From Isohypsibius dastychi (Eukaryota > Tardigrada > Eutardigrada > Parachela > Isohypsibiidae): a stretch of 25,047 bases of DNA. Location: positions 1 through 25,047 of the forward strand of contig JAQIWT010000278.1 in the NCBI GenBank assembly GCA_034696485.1, written 5' to 3'. The notes under the pieces were generated by a model. That model made no database searches, had not been told where the DNA came from, and was given only the letters and a program-made list of their open reading frames with translations. Position 1 is the stretch's first letter. Every line of letters begins with the position of its first letter. The position numbers were made by a program, and so were the translations under genes. Below, in pieces: positions 1 through 8,757 of the stretch.

Positions 1-33
1 ATTTCCAGAATTCAAAACGATTTCCGGTCTTAC

Positions 34-806
34 TTCGTAAGCGATGAAGGGATTTTCTGGGTCAATACGATCATTCATCGAGAAGAGCAAAACATTCTTC
101 AACTTCGATCCACCGGTTTGTACAACCTAAAGTCAATCCAATCAATTAGTTAGGCGATTTAAAATAAAGAGCGGTAAATGAGAAATTCGCACCTCGACTG
201 TCGCCGCGTCGATCATTCCGACAATGCCGTCACAATGATAAAGAAGCCTGTTTAGCTTCCCGATGAGTCGAACTTCGTCAACTGCTTTTTTCTATATAAC
301 AACAAAAATTAGAAATTGGTGATTTTCCGAGCGAGGCGGAAGTAAAAGATATGATACCGAACTTCAAACGGCGGATTACATTACATTACATTACACTAAA
401 ACAGATCACTTACCGAACCGACATTCTTTGATGCATTATATTTTGGAACAAGAAGCCTTTTGGAATTCGCTCCCACGGTTTCGGAAATATCGTACCGCAC
501 CACGAAGCTGAAAAAAAAGTTATTCTGAAGACGAAATCAAGGATCACTTCATCGCCACAAGACGCCCGATTTACCCAATATTCGTGCCGACGAAGATATA
601 TTTTCCCCCAGAGTCAATGCTCCTAATCTAGAAAACGACAAGCTCTATCTTCATATTGAACTTGCATACACATTCCCGACAGATACGCAAAAAAAAAACG
701 CAACAAAAACAGAAATTCTAACCTGTTGATCAGCTAGAGGACGAGATGCAGAGTTGACAGCCAGCTCCGTGATAACCGGAACTAAATCAAACGTTTTCAC
801 ACTCAT
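34..806 (-). CDS. TGFBRAP1: TGFBRAP1/VPS3-like CORVET subunit, N-terminal part (5' partial gene, runs off left edge)
   Basis: Five coding exons read on the minus strand: 806-723, 627-575, 507-414, 291-193 and 126-34. Phases agree throughout and give the first 140 residues; the donor at 33-28 (GTAAGA) leads out of the window. The protein starts MSVKTFDLVPVITELA, followed by GGKYIFVGTNIGFVVRYDI, VDEVRLIGKLNRLLYHCDG and an ENPFIAYE block. From memory this order matches the start of the citron-homology (CNH) beta-propeller of vertebrate TGFBRAP1, including the VGTN and LNRLL positions. In that family the protein is the VPS3 subunit of CORVET, which tethers Rab5-positive early endosomes. The ATG at 806-804 aligns with the family start. 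The split GG|C codon between exons 2 and 3 is what restores the frame. Only the N-terminal fraction is visible, so the clathrin-repeat and C-terminal parts cannot be checked. The related VPS39 is a less likely alternative. Confidence 0.85.
376..395. repeat. TTACA x4 microsatellite in a TGFBRAP1 intron
   Basis: Four perfect copies of the pentamer TTACA lie in the intron between coding exons 3 and 4 of the TGFBRAP1-like gene. This is a simple tandem repeat with no other visible role. Confidence 0.9.
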
Positions 807-1177
807 TTTTGAACAGAACGAGATGCGAAACCTATCTCAAGTTCAAAGATGCAGGAAGGGAAGTAAAGAACTTTTGCTGCAAGTAAAACCATAACAAATC
901 AACTTGACTCTGTGCGCATGTCACGGCGGGTACGTGTCTTATTTTTAGCGATTTCCCCCGCTGTTTTCCAAGTGGCCACCTGGTTATGCCTTGGGGGCTG
1001 GCTACGCGGCGAAACGTGGTGTTGTTTATGTCGATTCGAATTTCTGAAAATGACCATCTCGGTATTTTTCCATTTTCTCCATATTCTTGGGTTCTCATAG
1101 TCTTATTTTACCCGGTTGGTTTGAGATTTCAGTTTATTTCTCGGTGCCGGATTCCTGGACCGCGGTGAAGCTGGAAC
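807..1177. promoter_or_regulatory. Shared intergenic region between two head-to-head genes
   Basis: The 371 bp between the ATG of the minus-strand TGFBRAP1-like gene (806) and the ATG of the plus-strand coiled-coil gene (1178) must hold both 5' UTRs and both core promoters. I see no convincing TATA box and no coding exon. That it acts as a bidirectional promoter is inferred from gene orientation only. Confidence 0.5.
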
Positions 1178-4146
1178 ATGAATCCAGAAGCGCAGCAGTT
1201 AGCAGATGAACTTCCATATCGTGTCGTTTTGGCGCTGGAAGCTCATCTAACCACCTCTGTGGAAAAATTCGAAAGAGCTGAGTTGCCGCTAAATTGGTAA
1301 AAACTATTTAAAATCGCGTAGGCGCATTTTAATTTGCATGTTGTTCTAGGAGCGAAGTTGCTGATCTCGTGCGCAACAAATTCCGGAATAACAAATCGAA
1401 ATTCTTGGGTGCACTTCTTTGTGGCGAGGTAATTATTTTGTTTCAACCTTAAAGAAACTCCATTGTGAAATTTTAATTTTGTTTCAGCAATTACGCAAGT
1501 TGTATGAACATCTGCGAACGGAACATTCGTAAGAAATTTGTTTCCGGTCAAAGGTCTGTTTTTTTATTTTTGATCTGTTACGATTACAGGACTTCGGTGA
1601 AGTTGATGCGTGTGTCAGAGAAGTTTAAGACGTTTTCTGAGGCGAAAGCATTGGCAACCGTTTGCGTAACCCGGATACAGATATGGGTCGCCAGGGAGGA
1701 AGACGAGGGATGTCGGAGTCAGCTGAGAAAGTGCGATTTGTGCTCATTTCAAATTATAACTTCTTAGTTTGATTAAATTTAAAGTAAAATTATCATATCC
1801 AGATTATTTATTGATGACCTAATTTTAATTTGTTAATGAGTGAAAAGGGAATTATATAACAGTCGAATAATATTTTTCATTGGGTTCTGTTATTTTTCTT
1901 TCACGTAAACTTGAACATGGTTTTCAGTTACAATAAAATTAACTTCAGTTAACTTATTTTTCAGGGCGATGAAGATTTTCGATGGCGTGCTTAAAAACCA
2001 GGTTGGCCGCACCGAAATGGATGAAACAGTTGAATGGCTGTCGCCGGTTCTTTCTAAATGTATTGGGTGCGTAAATTATGTTTTCTATAATTTTTTGAAC
2101 TTAAGAATAGTTGACTCTATTATTTTGCAGTGCTGATGCGATCAGAAATTTTCCAGATGTACACAAGGAATTCGTTGCCGATTTTCGGAGGCTTTATAAC
2201 CGTTTCGGCTATGTCTTCCCGAATCCTCCCCCTATTGCAGCGGAAGTTATATGTGAAACTGTTCGGTTGCCTACTTCGTCAGCAAGTGAACACATTCTCT
2301 CTGCATCTCCGGCGGGTTCTTCGTGCCGCTCCTTATCAAATCCGGTTCGTTCGAAGTTTTTTTGTTTTCAGAAAATAATCAGCGTTGTTTGGCTCATTTC
2401 TTTACTTGTGTAATTTTATTAACATCAAATTCGTGTTTAATAACTGGGGGGAATTCGGAGTTAATGTTTTGTAAAGTTTTCAAATATCAATTTATGTTTG
2501 ACAAGTTCTGAGAATTATGTTATGCTGTATTTATCAGTTCCTTTGTCAGACACTTAAATTTTTCTCCCTGACCATTTGAGCATTTAGTTTTCCCCTCGCG
2601 AATATGGGTCAATTTGATTTTCGGATGCCAGGTCTTGTTCGGGACTTCAAGCCAATCGGCGAGTGAATCGACACCAAGTCCCACTTTTCCGGTTGAGGAT
2701 GAAGATCGTGAGGCCGTCAGCGTAAGTCCCACGGTTCGCCGAAACTTGTTACCAAACAATCGTATGGAGACTGGTATCACGACTCGATCTCAGGTAATTT
2801 CATTTAGTACAGTATGTTTCCGAAGAATGGGAAACAAAAAGGCAACAACAAGATGAGACTCAGTTTCATTTGTTTAAAAAAATTTATCTGGTTTTAACTT
2901 TATAATTTTCAGGACCAGAATTTTCTTACCTGCTCTACACAGACTGATATACCTCTCACTCTAAACCTTGCCGACGAATCCACGGACGACAGAGAAAGCA
3001 TTTCCGACGAAATACAGAAAGGTCATCCCGAGGTCGCCGAATGTCCTGATTCAAGTGCGCTTCTTATGCCCGGTTTATTTTTTCCAGACTATCATCTTTT
3101 TATTTCTAGTCTCTTCTCGACTGACAAAAGGCAAGAAAAGGAAGCAAACTGTCCAAAATCCCACTGCTTCACCAAAAAAGTGCAAAGGTTGTTTTGAGAA
3201 AACTCGAGAAACGAGATCGCTTACTGCGACCTTGCGGAAACAAGAGAAAGAAATAGCGAACTCTGCGCGGAAATCGAAAGATTTTGAAACAAGACTGGCT
3301 AATTTCAAAGAGACCAACTCGATGCAAGTTCTTTTAAACCAAAGCCAGAAAACGCAAATCAAGGACCTAGAGACCAAAAACAAGCGGCTTGAGACTGAAC
3401 TGGAGGAAACGAGAAACAAGTGTGTCGATTTGGAATCTCAGATGGCGGAATGTTCTGCTGATCAGCTGGGAGCGAGATCGTCGGAGACAGACAACCAGCA
3501 TGCTAAAACTGTGGCAGCTTTGGAAAGCAAGAACCAGCAATTTGAAGCGGAATTGGAGGAAATGAGGAACAAGTGTGTCGATTTCGAATCTCATATGGCG
3601 GAATGTTCTGCTGAACAGCTAAAAGCAGGATTGCTGGAGAAGGACTCGCAACATGCGGAAATTGTGGCTGGTTTGGAAGGCGAGAACCAGCGACTTGAGA
3701 CGGAAATGGAGGAACTCAAAAACAGATGTGCCGATCTGGAAACTCGTATTGAGAGTTGTTCCTGTGAAAAATTGGAGCTGAGATTGTTGGAGCTGAAAAA
3801 TGAGCATGCGAAAAAAGTGACTGATTTGGAGACCAAAAATCAGCGACTTGAGGCGGAATCGGAAGAGTCGAGGAATAAGTGTGCGGAATTTGAAGCTCAT
3901 ATGGAGAGCTGTTCTTCTGAGCAGTTGAAAGCGACGATTTCGGAGATGGATAGAGAGCATGACGAAATTGTGGCTGCTTTGAGGAAGGATTTGGCAGAGA
4001 AAGACGAAGAACTTGTACGGCAAGGTCAAGAGGCGAGAAAAGAAAACCTGAAATTACGGAAACATTTTGAGGGTATAGCTGCCGATTTGTATAAGACGCT
4101 TCTTGGACTGGAACAAGGACATGGAGATGTCGAATGGAATAAATGA
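1178..4146 (+). CDS. Unrecognised protein with helical N-terminus and C-terminal 51-residue coiled-coil repeats (complete, 9 exons)
   Basis: Exons: 1178-1296, 1350-1428, 1488-1528, 1590-1730, 1965-2066, 2131-2344, 2632-2793, 2913-3054 and 3110-4146, giving 678 residues. The 2344/2632 junction is the weakest: its donor is the non-consensus CCG|GTTCGT, although phase 0 is kept. The N-terminal third (MNPEAQQLADELPYRVVLAL onward) is predicted helical and has no motif I recognise. A Ser/Thr/Pro-rich linker follows (about residues 210-340). A basic stretch, TKGKKRKQ, then precedes a long charged coiled coil. The coil holds four tandem repeats in 3367-3978 (separate entry). No signal peptide or membrane segment is seen. 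The last codons are AAT AAA TGA, so a perfect AATAAA abuts the stop. I cannot name a family; the role is unknown, and a structural or scaffold role is only inferred from the coil. Confidence 0.75.
3367..3978 (+). repeat. Four tandem 153-bp repeats encoding 51-residue coiled-coil units
   Basis: Units are 3367-3519, 3520-3672, 3673-3825 and 3826-3978, exactly 153 bp each and in frame. Each begins L-E-x-x-N-x-x-x-E and contains N-[KR]-C at position 19 and [EC]-C-S near position 29. Units 1 and 2 are the most alike at DNA level, consistent with duplication within the exon. Confidence 0.9.
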
Positions 4147-4505
4147 AGACGAGGAAGAGTGACCATCAGGGTGTCTTGAGGTGACATACTAAAGTCCAAA
4201 TACCTGACCGGAAATGGATCTCCCGGCTGCTGGAAGCCGCTGGATTGGAGTTATTTATTTGTCCAGATAACGCATTTGAGTTCTTTAACAATTTTTCCCA
4301 GATTGCATTTAAAACGCATGTGTTTGTCTCTGGTTCAAAAGCAATCGTTCAGGAAAGGTTTGATTAATTTTTGTATTCTGGTTCGTTTTTTTGCATGGTG
4401 TTGTCCTTACGCGACGATGTGATTTTCTTGTAACAAATCTTTCGGATTGATTTCGATTTCAAAATGAAAGGAATGCTGCATGTGTGAGAACAAAACTTCG
4501 GGCAA

Positions 4506-4524
4506 CACTGTTGCCGCAACAGTG
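4506..4524. repeat. 19-bp palindrome upstream of DUS3L
   Basis: CACTGTTGC-C-GCAACAGTG is a perfect 9-bp inverted repeat around one central base. A second, imperfect GGCAACA/TGTTGCC symmetry overlaps it on the left. It could be a dimeric factor site; no factor is assigned. Confidence 0.85.
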
Positions 4525-4555
4525 ACCTTTATTTGAACTGTGGCGTAGTCTGAGT

Positions 4556-4568
4556 GGGGGGGGGGGGG
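4556..4568 (+). repeat. Homopolymer run of 13 G
   Basis: Thirteen consecutive G occur about 310 bp upstream of the DUS3L ATG. The length is likely to vary between individuals and to be error-prone in sequencing. Confidence 0.9.
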
Positions 4569-4875
4569 TAAAATCAAACTCGGGGTTCAGTTCAGCTTCA
4601 GTGTTGTGCAATTTTTCCGGAGAGTGAAATTTCTGACTCGATTCCGAATCGAGAAATTCATCGGATTCCTAAATACGTTGGCTTTGAACAGCATCGAGAA
4701 GAAAACGGAGGATCAGCAGAGGAGCATTTGGTCAAGTTCGCATTGGCCGAAAGTCGTTTTTGCAAATTTCCTCGCTTCATCCATTGGATCTTATTTTGTA
4801 AGTGGAATACCCGGCTATCCAGTCTATCCTCCTTTCTTCGCGCTGATAACGAATTGCACGGATCACGGACGGAAA

Positions 4876-7510
4876 ATGTCCAGAACAAGTGGTATCGCTC
4901 ATATCAAACCGGAGTTCATCGTGACGGAACATGTTCGTGAACTCGATCCGGAATATTTGAACGCCGCGGATCGCTCAAAATTGGATTCCATCTCCTCAGC
5001 TCAGCCTGACGCTACTGCCTCGAATGAGTTGGATAAAGACAAGAATTTGAATTTGAAAGGAAGGAACAAGAACAGAAGGAATCAGTCATTTCGGGATACC
5101 GTCAAAATCTGCTCCTTCGTTGTTCGTCAACGAACTTGTCCATATGGAGAAAAATGTAAATACAGCCACAAAGTAAGAAATGAAACATCTTACATGTTTA
5201 CAGTTTTTTTAGAAATTTCGAAAACATATGTACCGTACAATATGTGAATAGATGAAATTTTTTTTGGTAATTTGCAGGCGGAGGAATATCTGGCGACGAA
5301 GCTTCCGGACATCGGAACTGTTTGTCGGAATTTCGTTCGGTTAGGATATTGTCCGTATGGAATTACATGCCGCTTTGCATCTGGTCACGTGAATGCAAAT
5401 GGTGAAATTTGTAATGATGTCTTGGACAGACTTGGGGAAGGATATGTTAATGAAGAGGAAATTAATGTGATGAACAAGGATCTTCAACGGATTCTGAGGA
5501 AACGAACGTTTGATTTCTCGAATGGAAATGAGAAAAATACGAGGAAACGGGTTGACAATTTGACAGAACAGATCGAGGTATTTGAACCGGAAGCACCCGA
5601 GATCCCAGAGCTGGACCGATGTAAGTTTCGGCGTTTTATTTTGATTGGTCTTGTTTGGTTTTAATTATAGTTAATTTGGTTAGATTGTGGTATCGTTTTC
5701 TGGATTTAATGAATATTATCTCTAATTTTTGATTTTTGAATTGATTTTCCAGCTTGTTTTTGGTTTTTTTCATTTTTGTTTCAGTTGGTGGTTTTTGGTC
5801 TCTAGCTTTTTATTTTCGTTTTACTTGGTTTTTTATAAGAGTTACCTTTGCAGTGTTGAGACCGACTGGCGCAGTCTTGGACGAGGAAGAGATCCGGATT
5901 CGACCCGAAGAGCGGAAGTACCTCGATTTCAAGAACAAATTATATTTATCTCCTTTGACGACCGTCGGCAATCTTCCTTTCCGGCGTATCTGTAAAGGAT
6001 TAGGAGCGGATATTACATGTGGAGAGATGGCTCTGGCAACGAATTTACTCACTGGACAGGGCAGCGAATGGGCTCTTATGGTTCGCCACAAAAGTGAAGA
6101 CCTCTTTGGAGTTCAAGTCTGCGGCAGTCGACCGGATGTGATGGAAAAACTGGCGCATGTTTTGAAAGCTGAAGTCAAAGTGGACTTTGTTGATGTAAGA
6201 ATTATCGTTTTATTCAAAAAATTATTGTCGTGCTTGAGAAATGATCGCCCCTCACCTGGTTCCGTGTGTCAGTTCTTTGTCGCTTTTAATTTCTTGAAGC
6301 GGTCTTAGGATTTATCTTTTGTTTCTCTTTTCATTTTCCTCTCTTTTAGAAAAATCCACTTTAATTACAATTCATTTTTCATGTTTTCCTTTGATTTCGA
6401 TTTTTTTACTGGCATGTTTCTGAAAAAGCTCAATATGATTTGGATGAATTAGTGTGACTCTAATTTTTTTTATCGAAAATTCGTTGACATTTTGTTACGT
6501 AATTTTTTGTTATATTCTCATATCTCTGCTTAAAAACTGCTCCGCTGAACTTTCATCCCTTTTTTCAGTGATGTTTCTAGGTTTTTATAATTCGTTTGGA
6601 TGGTTTCTGTTTTTTTTCTGAAAATTATGTTTGACATTGTTGGTCATCGTTTCCGTTTTATTTTAGATCAACTGCGGATGTCCAATCGATTTAGTTTGCA
6701 AAAGTGGTAGCGGATGTGCTTTGATGGGCAAAGCTTCGCGAATGGAAGGTGTTGTTCGTGGCATGTCAAATATCTTGGATGTTCCTCTCACCGTCAAAAT
6801 GCGAGTCGGAATTCAGGATAACAAAAATTTCGCCCATGAATTAATTCCAAAAGTCCGAAGCTGGGGTGCCAGTTTGGTATCTCTCCATGGACGATCTCGC
6901 GACCAACGCTATACAAAATTAGCAGATTGGGATTATATTGCAAAATGCGCCGAAGCTGCCGCCCCGATGCCGTTATTCGGAAACGGCGACTGTCTGAATT
7001 TCGAGGATTATTATGATCATATGGAAAACTCAAAAATATCCGGAATTTTGGTCGCCCGGGGAGCGCTGATAAAACCGTGGATTTTTACGGAAATCAAGGA
7101 AAGAAGGCATTGGGATATTTCCGCGCAAGAGCGATTGGATATTTTTAAAGATTTTGTGGGATTCGGACTGGAACATTGGGGTTCGGATACGCGAGGAGTG
7201 GAAAATGTGAGGAGATTTCTTTTGGAGTGGATGTCGTTTACGCATCGGTATATTCCGGTTGGATTGTTAGAAGTTGTCCCGCAGAGAATTAATGAGCGTC
7301 CGCCACGTGAGTTTAGGGTTTTTTAGATTTTGTGAAATGATTTGGAAGAAGGATTTGGTTTTTGTAGATTATCGAGGCCGAAGTGATTTGGAGACGCTTT
7401 TGAGCTCCTCGCATTGCCGAGATTGGATCAAGATTACCGAGATGCTGTTGGGACCGGTACCGGATGGATTTACGTTTTTGCCAAAGCATAAGGCAAATGC
7501 CTGGAAGTAA
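4876..7510 (+). CDS. DUS3L: tRNA-dihydrouridine(47) synthase, DUS3L type (complete, 5 exons)
   Basis: Exons 4876-5172, 5278-5620, 5854-6194, 6667-7306 and 7368-7510 give 587 residues with consistent phases. Family knowledge: Dus3 uses FMN and NADPH to reduce U47 in the variable loop of tRNAs, and also acts on some mRNAs. Two CCCH fingers are visible: C79-x8-C88-x5-C94-x3-H98 and C115-x8-C124-x5-C130-x5-H136. The FMN-binding TIM-barrel follows from about residue 240: [14 protein letters not shown], then [12 protein letters not shown], then GSGCALM with inferred catalytic Cys344, then [16 protein letters not shown] and PLFGNGD. The C-terminal helical domain ends [18 protein letters not shown], as in vertebrate Dus3. 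The start at 4876 (AAAATG) is the first ATG for roughly 400 bp, and the following AHIKPEFI aligns with the family N-terminus. The protein is somewhat shorter than the human one at the N-terminus. Confidence 0.95.
6195..6666 (+). other. DUS3L intron 3 (472 bp)
   Basis: T-rich intron with a GTAAGA donor and TTATTTTAG acceptor, splitting [10 protein letters not shown] in the FMN-binding core. I see nothing else in it. Confidence 0.85.
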
Positions 7511-8757
7511 TTCTGTTATGTTATGTAATTGCCGTTTTGGGGATTTTGTTCAGCTAACACAGGAATTTGAAATAATATATATCTGTGTCTCGCTGAAATT
7601 GATGGCGTTTAACCGAAAGCATCATTACGGATATAATCATAGACATAGTTATCGGTAGCTGATTCTGTGTTCATTTTTTTGTTCGCTCGGTGCGAAAATT
7701 ATCGAATTGTTAACGGATTTTGATCAATCCTTGATTTGTTTTTTTGGATTTTGTTGTTTTGGTTCTTGAAGCATATGATAAAACATTTGTCGGGGCTGGT
7801 GAAAGCGAACCCGACTGATATTTTCTTCTGAATGATGTAAGATGAAATTTCTGATGCACTTCTATGATTGAGCGGATTCTGGTTTTCATGAAATGTGGGA
7901 ATTTTGATTGATGGCATTTTATTGTAGCTCTTACATAGCTTTACAGATTTATGATGAATGTATTGTCACATGCATGCTGATTCGAATGTTGGTTTGTATT
8001 ACCTTTATTTGATGCCGCTGTCTTACATGTCTTTTATCGCTGTTTGCTTTCATCGTCGGAAAGCAAACCATAAAATTCTTTATATTCTCACCCATCCATC
8101 GTATGTGCGAACACATTTCTGTTTTTGATACTTCGTTCGAAAAACTTTTGAAGACTGTCCGATCAAACGACTTTCACGCTGGACTAGAAAACGAACCGCC
8201 CTAAAAATGCTTGGACAAACTTGTCCATGATTTTTGAACTTTTTAAAAAAAATCCGAAATTCTAGTGAAAACTGAGTCGAAAACATGGATTTATAGTATT
8301 ATCAGAAAATTCGTCATTTTGATTCTTCAACGAGTATGCGGTTAGATTTATAAAACCTGGTTTTGATAAATTCAGTCGCGTGACTCGGTTGGAAAAACCG
8401 GCTGTGTTTTATTGTTTGTAGAATTTCTAAATTTAATCGCTTACTGTCAGGCAAGAGCATTCAGCATTTATTTTCCGTCTGACGCTTGATTTCCCATCCT
8501 TATTTCCGGCTTCGCCAGCCGAAGCTCGACCTTGACCGCGGTGTGGTATTTGTTTACGAATGCAGCCGGCGCACCAGGCTGTGTTCGTTTTTGACGGCAT
8601 CGATCATCTCTTCGCTTTCCTCTCCCCACTCAACAAAAAATTCACTCAGCTAAATTCTCGCTGTTTGAATTTCAAGTTGCTCAGTTTCATCTAACAAGCT
8701 TTCGTCTGTCGGAAATTTCAGCCTGTTCCTTTGTTTTTTGAATGGAGAGTACTTCAA
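7511..8757. other. Intergenic region between DUS3L and the SLC16-like gene
   Basis: 1247 bp with no gene I can support. The left part is AT-rich and holds the DUS3L 3' UTR; no canonical AATAAA lies close to the stop. The right part holds the SLC16-like promoter and leader. Two sequence matches to known sites occur: TGTTTAC at 8551-8557 (the FOXO/DAF-16 core) and GACCTTGACC at 8528-8537 (an extended nuclear-receptor half-site on the minus strand). Both are short enough to be chance. A plausible acceptor (AATTTCAG) at 8714-8721 hints at a 5' UTR intron. Confidence 0.5.

Larger units (their letters stand above)
4147..4875. other. Intergenic region and 5' leader of the DUS3L gene
   Basis: No gene is seen here. 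It holds the 3' end of the coiled-coil gene, a 19-bp palindrome (4506-4524), a run of 13 G (4556-4568) and the presumed DUS3L promoter and 5' UTR. From 4606 to 4875 the frame leading into DUS3L has no stop but also no ATG, so I treat it as leader. A consensus-like donor (GTAAGT at 4798) lies in it, but no matching acceptor is obvious. Confidence 0.6.

Noticed and set aside
3075-4029. Several long minus-strand open frames opposite the coiled-coil exon
   Set aside because: They are antisense reflections of the biased codons of the repeats (Glu/Lys codons read backwards as Phe/Leu/Ser).
4138-4143. AATAAA as the poly(A) signal of the coiled-coil gene
   Set aside because: It is formed by the last two sense codons (AAT AAA) before TGA. 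It may work as a signal but chance is enough to explain it.
4606-4875. Possible 90-residue N-terminal extension of DUS3L
   Set aside because: The frame is open but has no ATG, and the family alignment begins after the ATG at 4876. It would need an unseen upstream exon.
8551-8557. FOXO/DAF-16 core site in the SLC16-like promoter
   Set aside because: A 7-bp match is expected often by chance, and nothing else supports regulation by this factor.
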